NCBI RefSeq assembly: GCF_002890895.1
Contig: NZ_POUL01000001.1
Coordinates: 558,001-622,000 of the forward strand
Direction of reading: 5' to 3'
DNA length: 64,000 nucleotides
DNA from: Stutzerimonas stutzeri
GTDB lineage: Bacteria; Pseudomonadota; Gammaproteobacteria; Pseudomonadales; Pseudomonadaceae
The notes beneath the pieces are model-generated. The model was not told the origin of the DNA. It saw nothing but the letters and a program-made list of their open reading frames with translations, and searched no databases. Shown here in pieces: positions 8,845-16,963 of the stretch; position 1 is the stretch's first letter; the number at the start of each line of letters is the position of its first letter. The position numbers were made by a program, and so were the translations under genes.

Positions 8845-9413
8845 CCGATGCACTCACGAAGGGCGGTCAGGCTGCGGCGGATCCAGGCTTTCACCGTGCC
8901 CAGTGGCGCACCAAGGCGCTGGGCAATTTCCTGATGCGAATAGCCGTCGACGTAAGCGTGAAACACGCAGTTGCGGCGCACCGGTTCGAGTTGTTCGAGA
9001 CAGGCTTCGATCCTGCCGGGGTTTACCCGCCAATCGAAGACGTCGATCTGTTCCTGCCAGCCATCGATGGCGGCGTGCTCCATGTCGCCCTCCTCGTCCG
9101 GTTCCATCTGGACGTGGCGGGCATTGTTACGTACGGCGTTTAGGGCCAGATGGCGGGTCAGGCTGAAAATCCAGCCGCGGGCCGACCCACGCGTTTGATC
9201 ATAGGTCCCGGCCTTGTTCCAGATACGGATGAAGGCGTCATGGACGATGTCTTCGGCCAGGGCCAGGTCGCGCACGATGCGCTGCACCACGCCGAGCAGG
9301 CGCGGACTTTCCTGCTCGTAAAGCTGCTGCAACGCTGAGCGCTCGCCACGCGCGCAGGCGCGCAGTGCCGCTTCGTAATCGAACAAGGGGGGTTGCGACA
9401 CGGTATCTGCCAT
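8841..9413 (-). CDS. ECF RNA polymerase sigma factor (SigK-like)
   Basis: A 190-residue alternative sigma factor. Region 2 contains LAEDIVHDAFIRIWNKAGTYD and ARGWIFSLTRHLALNAVR; region 4 is the helix-turn-helix YSHQEIAQRLGAPLGTVKAW. The pairing with an RskA anti-sigma suggests the ECF19/SigK branch. The start is uncertain: the ATG at 9413 matches the usual family length but has no obvious Shine-Dalgarno, and a further ATG at 9482 would add 23 residues. Its stop overlaps the anti-sigma start, so the two are co-translated. The target regulon is unknown; the DUF3455 gene upstream is the obvious candidate. Confidence 0.87.
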   Translation of the reverse strand: MADTVSQPPLFDYEAALRACARGERSALQQLYEQESPRLLGVVQRIVRDLALAEDIVHDAFIRIWNKAGTYDQTRGSARGWIFSLTRHLALNAVRNNARHVQMEPDEEGDMEHAAIDGWQEQIDVFDWRVNPGRIEACLEQLEPVRRNCVFHAYVDGYSHQEIAQRLGAPLGTVKAWIRRSLTALRECIG

Positions 9414-9430
9414 TGGCTGGTTATCGACAC

Positions 9431-9452
9431 CCCCGGCGCATGTGGGCCGGGG
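9431..9452 (-). other. GC-rich hairpin before the sigma gene
   Basis: Arms CCCCGGC and GCCGGGG (7 bp) around an 8-base loop sit between the DUF3455 stop and the preferred sigma-factor start. There is no T-tract. It could attenuate read-through into the sigma gene or affect its translation. Confidence 0.35.
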
Positions 9453-9513
9453 AGTCAGAGCATAGAGGCGATCACCGCTCATATCGAGCGGCTTTTCACC
9501 CGCTGCGCTTTAC

Positions 9514-10044
9514 TCACTTGCTGGCCCAGAACAGATAGTCGGCCTGGTAATCGACAATCTGCTGCTCCCCTTCATTAGCCGCTGCGCACGCCTTGGCCGG
9601 CGCTACGCCGCCTCTCGTCGCGACACGCTGAATGTAGGTAACGCCGGTCATCGCGCCCTTGCCTTCAGCTGGGTTGGCCTTGACCAACTGGTGCGGGATG
9701 TTGCCCTCGCCAGCCGGCGCGATGGCGACCTGAGTGCCGGTCACCTTGGAGCCGTCCATCGATTCCCAGGTTGCAGGCGGGCCGTAGTATTTGCCGACCT
9801 GCTTGCCGCTGCGGTCGTTGAGCGCTGCCTTCGGCCCCAAGAAGACCCAGGCCATCTGGCCGGGCATGTCGGTCTTGGCCTGACATTCGTAGGTGATCTG
9901 GCCGACGCCAACAGTTTCCATGGCGACCTTATGGCCATCCGGTACGCGCACGGCTTCAGGTACATCCATCTGGGCAAAAGCGCTGGTAGAGCAGCCGAGG
10001 GCCAGTGTCAGACCGGTCAGGCAGAGGATCTTTTTTGCGTCCAT
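9514..10044 (-). CDS. DUF3455 secreted protein
   Basis: A 176-residue exported protein with a signal peptide (residues 1-24, cleavage after AFA). The mature part matches the DUF3455 pattern: YECQAKTDMPGQMAWVFLGPKAAL, later a YIQRVATRGG segment and a final YQADYLFW. Two Cys (in YECQ and KACA) could form a disulfide. The family has no assigned function. GGAG lies 8-9 bases before the ATG. It is the first gene ahead of the sigma/anti-sigma pair on the same strand, 100 bases away, an arrangement compatible with sigma-dependent expression. Confidence 0.85.
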   Translation of the reverse strand: MDAKKILCLTGLTLALGCSTSAFAQMDVPEAVRVPDGHKVAMETVGVGQITYECQAKTDMPGQMAWVFLGPKAALNDRSGKQVGKYYGPPATWESMDGSKVTGTQVAIAPAGEGNIPHQLVKANPAEGKGAMTGVTYIQRVATRGGVAPAKACAAANEGEQQIVDYQADYLFWASK

Positions 10045-10270
10045 TTTCGTATCTCCGGGTAGTGATCGGATTGCGCGGCCAAGCGGCCACTACCTGTACT
10101 ACCCAGCAGGCAGACGATTGGATGCAGTGAGTTTGAAAAAAAGTTGCGAGCCTTGTCCTGCACCTTGAACCCATCGCCGAGGGTGAAAGGCTGCTCGCGG
10201 CGCCATCAGAATGCGAAAAGGTGGTGATACCCCTCTGACAAACATTTCCTGAGCCGAGCCGAGCCGACTG

Positions 10271-10309
10271 CGTCAGCGTCAGCGTCAGCGTCAGCGTCAG
10301 CGTCAGCGT
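10271..10309. repeat. Hexanucleotide tandem repeat CGTCAG x6.5
   Basis: Six and a half perfect copies of CGTCAG run from 10271 to 10309, immediately after three copies of the pentamer GAGCC (10251-10265). The lack of any imperfection suggests recent slippage expansion. Confidence 0.9.
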
Positions 10310-10603
10310 GGCTAGGATGACGAACTGCATGAGCTAGCATTCAGCCATCTCATCTAACCATTTCGATGGTTTTGTCCAGCTATATAGCAACGAATTTTTC
10401 TAAAAAAGTCGTTGACAGGTTTTTTTATGCACATTCGATGCATCCGTTCTGGACGTGTTCTGCACGTACCTTCCACCGCAGCGTCACTATCTAGTAACTA
10501 ACTGATTTAAAAGGAATTAATGATACTGAGTAAAAACTCGTCGATCTGTTCGTAGCCCGCGTGAGCTGGGCGTTTGGTCGAGTCATCCAAGTTATGTGCA
10601 CAG

Positions 10604-10630
10604 TGTTATCCACAGGTTTTGTGGATAACA
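10604..10630. promoter_or_regulatory. Inverted pair of consensus DnaA boxes
   Basis: TGTTATCCACA (10604-10614) and TGTGGATAACA (10620-10630) form a perfect 11-bp inverted repeat around GGTTT. Each arm contains the consensus DnaA box TTATCCACA. A/T-rich patches lie 60-200 bases to the left, and GATCTGTTC at about 10541 resembles an origin 13-mer. No dnaA, dnaN or rpmH gene is nearby, so this is not the usual Pseudomonas oriC setting. A DnaA-titrating or DnaA-regulated site is possible. Confidence 0.55.
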
Positions 10631-10855
10631 TCACGGACGCCAAAGATACCGGGGCTTCGCGACTGTCGGCGTGCCCATACTCGGTAATTGCTACCGTTTT
10701 AAGAACCCTCACCCAGTGCGTCGTACCCACTGTGAAGGAACGGGGGACGGTCCTGAACAGACGCATTTGGCGCGCCCAAACTTTTGTTATAACGTATCGC
10801 GCCCAAATCGCGATGCGTCCTGCATTCGCGTGATGTCTACAGTCGCGAGTGCTCC

Positions 10856-12019
10856 ATGTCCGCCTCTACCGCAACCTCACCTGCCTCGGCGCGTCTGCAA
10901 TCTATCGATGCGCTACGTGGTCTGGTCATCCTGTTCATGCTGCTCGACCACGTTCGCGAAACCTTTCTGCTGCATCTGCAGGTCCCGGATCCGATGGATG
11001 TCGCGGTCACCGAACCTGCGCTGTTCTTCAGCCGGACGCTGGCCCATCTCTGCGCGCCGGTATTCATCCTGCTCACCGGTCTATCGGCGTTTCTGTACGG
11101 GGAGAAACATGCAGGGCGGGCGGCCGTTTCGAACTTTCTGCTCAAGCGCGGACTTTTTCTGGTGGTGCTGGAGTTCACCCTGGTCAACTTCGCCTGGACG
11201 TTCCAGGTCCCGCCGAGCGTGATTTACCTGCAGGTTATCTGGGCAATCGGTCTGAGCATGATTGCCCTGGCCGCATTGCTCTGGCTGCCGCGCGGACTGC
11301 TGGCGGCTCTGGGTCTGGCAATCATCGCAGGCCACAACCTGCTCGACCCGCTGCACTTCGCCAGCGACTCGCTGATGCATATTCCGTGGGCGGTCCTGCA
11401 TGACCGTGGCTGGATCGATATTTCTGAAAGCCTGCGCCTACGCACTTCTTACCCGCTGCTGCCGTGGATCGGCGTAATCGCCATCGGCTACTTCATCGGT
11501 CCGTGGTTTGCCCGTGAAGCGGACCCGGTCGCGCGGCAGAGTCGGTTGCGCAGCTATGGCTTGGGTGCGCTGCTGGCCTTCGTGGGTCTGCGTCTGATCA
11601 ACGGCTACGGTGAGCAGCCGTGGAGTGCCGGCGAGACCGGGACGCAAACCCTGATGAGCCTGCTCAACATCACCAAGTATCCGCCGTCGCTGCTGTTTCT
11701 CTGTCTGACGCTGGGAAGCGGCCTGCTACTGTTGTTGGCCTTCGAGCGCAGCCAGACGCGGCGTTGGTTGCGACCGCTATCGGTATTCGGGTCCGCACCG
11801 ATGTTTTTCTATCTGCTGCACCTGTACGCACTCAAATTGCTCTATCTCGCCGCGGCGGCCATCTGGGGGCTCAACCAGGGGCGTTATTTCGGCTTTGACG
11901 CCGTATGGCCGATCTGGCTCAGCACGCTCGTTCTGGCAGTAGCACTGTTTCCGGCGGTGCGTTGGTTTGCCGAGCTGAAGGCACGCCGACGGGACATTCA
12001 GTGGCTCAAGTACCTCTGA
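10856..12019 (+). CDS. DUF1624/HGSNAT-like membrane protein
   Basis: A 387-residue polytopic inner-membrane protein with about ten hydrophobic segments. The start RLQSIDALRGLVILFMLLDHVRE carries the ID-x-x-RG and DH signatures of the DUF1624/heparan-glucosaminide acetyltransferase-like group, related to acyltransferase family 3. A charged C-terminal tail (ELKARRRDIQWLKYL) ends the protein. It probably moves acyl groups across or at the membrane, but no substrate can be named. The ribosome-binding site is weak (GAGT 8 bases before the ATG). It is monocistronic and downstream of the long non-coding region. Confidence 0.82.
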   Translation: MSASTATSPASARLQSIDALRGLVILFMLLDHVRETFLLHLQVPDPMDVAVTEPALFFSRTLAHLCAPVFILLTGLSAFLYGEKHAGRAAVSNFLLKRGLFLVVLEFTLVNFAWTFQVPPSVIYLQVIWAIGLSMIALAALLWLPRGLLAALGLAIIAGHNLLDPLHFASDSLMHIPWAVLHDRGWIDISESLRLRTSYPLLPWIGVIAIGYFIGPWFAREADPVARQSRLRSYGLGALLAFVGLRLINGYGEQPWSAGETGTQTLMSLLNITKYPPSLLFLCLTLGSGLLLLLAFERSQTRRWLRPLSVFGSAPMFFYLLHLYALKLLYLAAAAIWGLNQGRYFGFDAVWPIWLSTLVLAVALFPAVRWFAELKARRRDIQWLKYL

Positions 12020-12073
12020 GCCACACGCAACGCGCTCCGAAAGCCTGACCGTTACGCCTAGCCGGGGGAAAGC

Positions 12074-13027
12074 TCAAGCCTGGCCGCGGAAGGCCTGGCG
12101 GTAGTGCATCGGTGAAACCCCGAGAGCTTTGCTGAAATGCTGGCGTAGCGAGACCTGGGAGCCGAACCCGGCCAGCGAGGCAATGGCAGCGATAGGGTGG
12201 TCGGTGGTTTCCAGTAGCCGCTGGCTCAGGGCCAGCCGCTCGGTCAGTAGCCAGCCACTGACGGTTGTACCAGTGAGCAGTCGAAAATGCCGGGTGAAGG
12301 TACGCCGGCTCATCATCGCCTTGTCTGCCAAGCTGTCCAACGTATGAGGTAGATGCAGCGTTGCCCGTGTCCAATCCAGCAATTCGCCTAGGCGTGTGTC
12401 GCGGCGATTTGCAGGCACGGGCTGTTCGATGAACTGCGCTTGGCCCCCTTGACGATGGGGCGACATGACCAGCCGCCGAGCGACCCGGTTGGCAATCTCC
12501 GCGCCCCAGTGCTTACGCAACAGATAGAGACAACAATCCAGCGCGGCGGCTGTGCCTGCGGACGTCAGCAGGCCGTGGTCATCCAGGTAGAGCACATCAG
12601 CGTTGACCTCAACCGAGGGAAATCGTGTTTTGAAATGCTCGACCGATGCCCAATGGGTCGTAGCGCAACGACCATCGAGCAGGCCGGTCGCGGCCAGCAC
12701 ATAAGCGCCCAGACAAAGCCCAACAAGCGTGGCGCCGCGGGCGTGGGCGGCCACCAGCGCATCGAGCAGTGCGGCTGGCGGTGGCTCATCGGCGTGACGC
12801 CAGCTCGGCATGATCACCGTCTGCGCCTGCTCCAGCGCTTCCAGTCCGTAGTCGACCTGCAACGCAAACCCCGCTGTGGTGCGCAGGAGTCCTGGCTCGG
12901 CTGCGCACACCTCGACACAGTATCCCTGCTCTCGCGAGCCTTCCTCACTGAATACCAGGCACGGCACAGACAGGTGGAACGGGCTGATCTGGTCAAAGGC
13001 AATAACTGCGATTCGATGCGGCTGCAT
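12074..13027 (-). CDS. GlxA-type AraC transcriptional regulator
   Basis: A 317-residue regulator with two parts. The N-terminal DJ-1/PfpI (class I amidotransferase-like) domain spans residues 1-180, with the elbow-like GLCLGAYVLAATGLLDGR and WASVEHFKTRFP. The C-terminal AraC double helix-turn-helix spans about 215-315 (MMSRRTFTRHFRLLTG, then IAAIASLAGFGSQVSLRQHF). It is divergent from the isochorismatase-family hydrolase, 138 bases away, and GlxA-type regulators commonly control such a neighbour. The inducer is unknown. Confidence 0.9.
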   Translation of the reverse strand: MQPHRIAVIAFDQISPFHLSVPCLVFSEEGSREQGYCVEVCAAEPGLLRTTAGFALQVDYGLEALEQAQTVIMPSWRHADEPPPAALLDALVAAHARGATLVGLCLGAYVLAATGLLDGRCATTHWASVEHFKTRFPSVEVNADVLYLDDHGLLTSAGTAAALDCCLYLLRKHWGAEIANRVARRLVMSPHRQGGQAQFIEQPVPANRRDTRLGELLDWTRATLHLPHTLDSLADKAMMSRRTFTRHFRLLTGTTVSGWLLTERLALSQRLLETTDHPIAAIASLAGFGSQVSLRQHFSKALGVSPMHYRQAFRGQA

Positions 13028-13165
13028 GATTGACCCTTGGCGTCAAAGAACGCAGAGATGGGAAAATTGGCCCGATCTTAGCGCAAGCCGTCGTGCGGGC
13101 CACTCACGATACCAACCGAGCCGCGACACAATGGCGCTTCCCCTCCTCGAGCAAGGACACCTCAC

Positions 13166-13783
13166 ATGAGCCAGAAGCGTGCATTGATCGTGATAGACGT
13201 ACAGAACGAATACGTCACAGGCAACCTGCGCATCGAATACCCGGACGTGCAGTTGTCGCTCGGCAATATCGCACGCGCCATGGATGCGGCGCGCGACGCA
13301 GGAATTCCGATTGTAGTGGTGCAACACCTGGCGCCGGCGAGTTCACCGTTGTTTGCCCGCGGCAGCCAGCAGGCAGAGTTGCACCCGACCGTTGCAGAGC
13401 GTCCATTCGATTTTCGCATCGAGAAATCCGTGGCCAGCGCCCTGACCAATACCGACCTTGGCGGCTGGCTGCGCGAACGGCAGATCGACACCCTGACGGT
13501 GGTGGGCTACATGACCCACAACTGCGATGTTTCTACCGTGCTTCAGGCACATCATGAAGGCTGGAAGGTGGAGCTGCTGCATGACGCCAGTGGCTCGTTG
13601 CCCTACGAGAATTCGGTGGGCGCAGCTAGCGCCGAGGAAATTCATCGCGCCTTCACTGTGGTGATGAACACCGGCTTCGCGGCAGTGGTAACCACGGACG
13701 AATGGCTACAGGCCGTGCGGGATGAGCAAGCGCTTTCACCCGACAATATCTACCTGTCCAATCAACGAGCCGTGCAGCGCTGA
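13166..13783 (+). CDS. Isochorismatase-family cysteine hydrolase
   Basis: A 205-residue cysteine hydrolase. The catalytic triad is visible as Asp-11 (ALIVIDVQNEY), Lys-87 (FRIEKSVASAL) and Cys-120 (VVGYMTHNCDVST). Cis-peptide and substrate-pocket residues around YMTHNC resemble amidohydrolases of the nicotinamidase/ureidoacrylate group rather than true isochorismatases. It is divergent from the GlxA-type regulator, which probably controls it. The exact amide substrate is not deducible. Confidence 0.88.
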   Translation: MSQKRALIVIDVQNEYVTGNLRIEYPDVQLSLGNIARAMDAARDAGIPIVVVQHLAPASSPLFARGSQQAELHPTVAERPFDFRIEKSVASALTNTDLGGWLRERQIDTLTVVGYMTHNCDVSTVLQAHHEGWKVELLHDASGSLPYENSVGAASAEEIHRAFTVVMNTGFAAVVTTDEWLQAVRDEQALSPDNIYLSNQRAVQR

Positions 13784-13811
13784 AGGATTGAGCAAAGCTC
13801 CGCCGAACCGG

Positions 13812-13988
13812 TCAGCCGGCCCGACGGCGGAGGCCCAGCCATAAAAGCACGCCACCGGTCGCCATGAAGCCGGGCGCCATCCAGACGAAGGTCTTCGCTT
13901 CCGATGCAAGACCAATCGCCAGGCAGGCAACTCCTGAAACAAGCAGCGGGATGGCGGGCGTGAGATAGGACATCTTGAGGCGTTGCAT
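13812..13988 (-). CDS. Small two-helix membrane protein, 58 aa
   Basis: A 58-residue gene (MQRLKMSYLTPAIPL...) with two hydrophobic helices, about residues 10-26 and 33-52, and a basic RRRAG tail. TGGAG lies 6-7 bases before the ATG at 13988. The hydrophobic pattern, spacing and clean stop support a real gene. It ends 28 bases past the stop of the convergent hydrolase gene. Function unknown. Confidence 0.6.
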   Translation of the reverse strand: MQRLKMSYLTPAIPLLVSGVACLAIGLASEAKTFVWMAPGFMATGGVLLWLGLRRRAG

Positions 13989-14036
13989 GGGCAGCTCCAG
14001 AGCACTGAGACGCCATTAACCAATACGAACCGATCG

Positions 14037-14780
14037 CTAGTCAACGAGCGTCAGGGATTCGAGCAAGGCGCGCATGTCTTGCCAGTGCGTGCCCTCCCAG
14101 AAGATCTTGTCGCACTCACTGCAGCCTAGGAAGCGCTCATGGCGCGCCAGTACGCGCGGCGGGACGCGGTCGTGTATCGCCTGCCTGTCCACTTCATGCA
14201 GTCGCACATTGCAGCTCAAACACAAGCTGAAGGGTCGGGCATGGCTGGCCAGATCGAGCCGATGATAGAGCTCGCGTAGCTGACCTTGTGGTTTGACCGC
14301 ATGCACATAACAGCCGTGCAGCACTACTCGGTGCATCAGCAGTGCACGGTCGCGGGTCAGCAGGACACGCCGTTCACGGTTGGCCAGCTCTGCCATGGCC
14401 GCATCTTCGAAGTGGTTGTCGTACAGCGTGTCGAACCCGGCCATACGCAGCAGTCGCGCCAGACCGCCGAGGTGAGCATCCGCCACAAAACGCGGCGGGC
14501 CGGGCGGCAAAGGTTGAGCGGTGGCCAAAGCACTGACGTCCAGCTTTTCGAACTTGGGATATACGGCAATGCGGTCACCGTTTTCGATGGGCCAATCAAG
14601 GCCAGCTGGCGCGCCGTTCACCAGGACCAACGCCACTTCGGTATGGGGTACGCCGAGGGCTTCGATTATATGTTTGGTGGTGGCGGATTCGGCGCAGGTA
14701 CAGCGGAACGCCTGCCCGCGGCGCTCGACTGGGAGGAATGCGTTCAACCTGGCATAGAAGCGAAACGTTGCATTGGTCAT
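14037..14780 (-). CDS. Mut7-C RNase domain / ubiquitin-like protein
   Basis: A 247-residue protein combining two parts. A beta-grasp (ThiS/MoaD-like, Mut7-C ubiquitin) domain occupies residues 1-75, with VALVLVNGAPAGLDWPIENGDRIAVYP. A Mut7-C PIN-like RNase domain covers about 85-240, with FVADAHLGGLARLLRMAGFDTLYD, the acidic RRVLLTRDRALL, and a zinc ribbon CLSCN...CSECDKIFWEGTHW. Such proteins are widespread; a role in RNA processing or decay is predicted from the fold. The ATG at 14780 is preferred over a TTG 6 codons earlier; neither has a clear Shine-Dalgarno. Confidence 0.85.
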   Translation of the reverse strand: MTNATFRFYARLNAFLPVERRGQAFRCTCAESATTKHIIEALGVPHTEVALVLVNGAPAGLDWPIENGDRIAVYPKFEKLDVSALATAQPLPPGPPRFVADAHLGGLARLLRMAGFDTLYDNHFEDAAMAELANRERRVLLTRDRALLMHRVVLHGCYVHAVKPQGQLRELYHRLDLASHARPFSLCLSCNVRLHEVDRQAIHDRVPPRVLARHERFLGCSECDKIFWEGTHWQDMRALLESLTLVD

Positions 14781-14855
14781 GGTGTCTGGCAACGCCAAGC
14801 GAGCCTGCTGTACTACGCACGCGCAGCGCGCTCCGCTCCCGAAGATTGCGATAGG

Positions 14856-15638
14856 TCAGATCAGCTTATACCCGATCATCGCCAGCATGACTGCCAGACA
14901 AGGCCGCAGTACTGCTTCAGGCACTCGGCCGGCCAGATTGCTGCCCAGGTAGATGCCCGGTAACGACCCCATCAGCAAGTAGGTCAGGATGGTCCAGTCC
15001 ATGTTACCCATGCTGGCGTGGCCCAGCCCGGCTACCAAGGTCAAAGGCACCGCGTGAGCGATCTCGGTGCCCACCAGTCGGCGGGTGGCCAGCAAAGGGT
15101 AAAGGAAGAACAGCGCCACGGTGCCCAACGCGCCAGCTCCGATGGAGGTCAGCGTGACCATTGCGCCGAGCAACACGCCCACCACCACGGTCAGGATGTT
15201 GAGGCCACGCGGCGAGAGCCGTGGGGTTGGACCTGAGAGACGCGCCGCAAAGGACATCAGGCGTTTCTTGAACAGCACTGCCAGCGCCGTGAGCACCAGC
15301 ACCACACCCAATGACTGCTTGATCACAGCATTGAGCACGTCCTGATCGCCGTGCAGGCCCTTGAGTAGCCAGAGCATCAACGCTGCCGCCGGAACACTGC
15401 CCAACGCTAGCCAGCCGGTCAGGCGCCAGTCGATGTTTCGATGCTTCTGATGGACCCAGACGCCTCCCGCTTTGGTGATCGCGGCATAAAGCAAATCAGT
15501 ACCAACAGCCGCAGCCGGATTGACGCCGAACCACAACAGGATCGGCGTCATCAGCGAGCCGCCGCCAACGCCGGTCATGCCAACGATAAAGCCAACCAGC
15601 AGGCCGGCCACAATGAAGCCGATTACACCGAATTCCAT
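14856..15638 (-). CDS. TauE/SafE family anion exporter
   Basis: A 260-residue inner-membrane protein with about eight helices. The N-terminus FIVGMTGVGGGSLMTPILLW is the TauE/SafE signature, and a second half-repeat contains VLLGAMVTLTSIGAGALG. Members export sulfite, sulfoacetate or related organosulfur anions; the substrate here is not known. The ATG at 15638 fits the family N-terminus. An A/T-rich promoter region (15705-15760) precedes it. Confidence 0.85.
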   Translation of the reverse strand: MEFGVIGFIVAGLLVGFIVGMTGVGGGSLMTPILLWFGVNPAAAVGTDLLYAAITKAGGVWVHQKHRNIDWRLTGWLALGSVPAAALMLWLLKGLHGDQDVLNAVIKQSLGVVLVLTALAVLFKKRLMSFAARLSGPTPRLSPRGLNILTVVVGVLLGAMVTLTSIGAGALGTVALFFLYPLLATRRLVGTEIAHAVPLTLVAGLGHASMGNMDWTILTYLLMGSLPGIYLGSNLAGRVPEAVLRPCLAVMLAMIGYKLI

Positions 15639-15836
15639 CACGTGCTGTCCGATTAAGGCCCGCGGGGGCCGTGTCAAAGGCCAGCAGCATAACGGTCGAG
15701 ACTAGCAATCCTTAATATAAGTTGGTGCTTTCTTAGTAGCTAAAAGATATATGCACGGCACCGCTGCGGTTGGCGCCGGTTTCTCCTGCAGCACCCAGCC
15801 GCCATACTGGCGTTACAAAAATGCACGAGCATCCTC

Positions 15837-16826
15837 ATGGATCTGATCTTCCTCGGTACCTCTTCCGGCACGCCGACCAAGTCCCGCAATGTCAGCGGTG
15901 TAGCCCTACTGGAAGATCAGGGCAAGGGCTGGTATCTGATCGACTGTGGCGAGGCCACCCAGCATCAACTGCTGCACACACCCCTGACGCTTCACGGCCT
16001 GCGTGCAGTGTTCATCACCCATGTGCACGGCGATCACTGCTACGGTTTACCGGGCCTGCTCGCCAGTGCTGGAATGGCGCGGCGGCAGGAACCACTGGAG
16101 ATCATCGCTCCGAAGGCAATCGAAGGCTGGATCAGGGCAACGCTGGAAATGAGCCAGAGCTGGTTGCCCTATGAACTGCAATTTAATGCCACCGAGGCGC
16201 TCGATGGCTGGTCCAGTTCCCAGATGCGGGTCGAGGCTACCGCCCTTTCACATCGCGTCCCGAGCTGGGGATACAGCTTTACCGAAACCCGCCCGGACCC
16301 GAGCCTCGATATCGACAAGCTCGACCGCGACGGCATCCCGCGCGGCCCACTATGGGGAGAGCTGATGCATGGTCGCGAGGTCGCGTACGAAGGCCGTACG
16401 CTGCTAAGCGAGGACTATCTCCTCTTCAACCGTGCGCCGCGTCGTGTGGTTATCGCAGGCGATAACGACCGACCCGAACTGCTCCGCGACGCCTGCCAAG
16501 GCGCGCAACTACTGGTTCACGAAGCTACCTATACCCAGGCGATTGCCGAAGCCGGCAAGGCTGATTTTGGCCATAGCACAGCCGCGCAGGTCGCCGCTTT
16601 CGCAGCCTCGGTCAAGCTGCCGCATCTGGTGCTGACGCACTTCAGTGCGCGGTATCAAGGCGCTCCGAGTCGAGGCTTATCGATTGAAGACATTCGAGAG
16701 GAAGCCGCAGGACATTTTGGCGCGAACCTGATTTTGGCTGAGGATCTGTTGCGAATCAGCCTAGACAAGCACGGGCAGCTGCAACGGGTGGAAGGTACGG
16801 CCAGGACGAGCGCGAAGCACCAATGA
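15837..16826 (+). CDS. rnz: Ribonuclease Z
   Basis: A 329-residue metallo-beta-lactamase-fold endonuclease that matures tRNA 3' ends or acts as RNase BN. The metal motif is HVHGDH with His-62, His-64, Asp-66 and His-67. The other ligands sit in ALSHRVPSWGY, VIAGDNDRP and LVLTHFSARY. MDLIFLGTSSGTPTKSRN is the standard N-terminus. Length is slightly above the 305 residues of the E. coli enzyme owing to a C-terminal tail. No other tRNA genes are adjacent. Confidence 0.92.
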   Translation: MDLIFLGTSSGTPTKSRNVSGVALLEDQGKGWYLIDCGEATQHQLLHTPLTLHGLRAVFITHVHGDHCYGLPGLLASAGMARRQEPLEIIAPKAIEGWIRATLEMSQSWLPYELQFNATEALDGWSSSQMRVEATALSHRVPSWGYSFTETRPDPSLDIDKLDRDGIPRGPLWGELMHGREVAYEGRTLLSEDYLLFNRAPRRVVIAGDNDRPELLRDACQGAQLLVHEATYTQAIAEAGKADFGHSTAAQVAAFAASVKLPHLVLTHFSARYQGAPSRGLSIEDIREEAAGHFGANLILAEDLLRISLDKHGQLQRVEGTARTSAKHQ

Positions 16827-16889
16827 GCCAGCCACCTGCGTTTACCCTGGAATCACCGCCACCGAGTAAATGTAGAAGCAATCCCGCTG

Positions 16890-16908
16890 AATGATAAACC
16901 CTATCATT
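16890..16908. promoter_or_regulatory. Fur box
   Basis: Arms AATGATA and TATCATT around a 5-base spacer form a 19-bp operator close to the Fur consensus. It lies 56 bases upstream of the TonB-dependent receptor start, where iron-replete Fur would block transcription. Confidence 0.8.
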
Positions 16909-16963
16909 TACATTCAGTTTACATATCGCTATTGTCGCCTCCTCTTCCACTGGAGATGACACC

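Larger units (their letters stand above)
10045..10855. other. 811-base non-coding region
   Basis: No credible protein gene is visible. It holds a pentamer repeat (GAGCC x3, 10251-10265), a hexamer array (10271-10309), A/T-rich patches at about 10375-10435 and 10485-10540, a TTGACA hexamer at about 10412, and a DnaA-box palindrome (10604-10630). There is an 11-codon reading frame at 10520-10555 with AAGGA 5 bases upstream. Frames of 90-91 codons on both strands exist but have atypical composition and no ribosome-binding site. Confidence 0.6.

Noticed and set aside
9956..10330. Minus-strand frame with a Leu-Thr repeat
   Set aside because: The LT run is only the translated CGTCAG array. The frame overlaps the DUF3455 gene and has no ribosome-binding site.
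10491..10766. 91-codon minus-strand frame across the DnaA-box region
   Set aside because: No ribosome-binding site, odd composition, and it runs through the palindrome.
10780..10805. Possible Zur box (TGTTATAACGTATC) before the DUF1624 gene
   Set aside because: Only one half-site fits; the second half lacks the needed symmetry.
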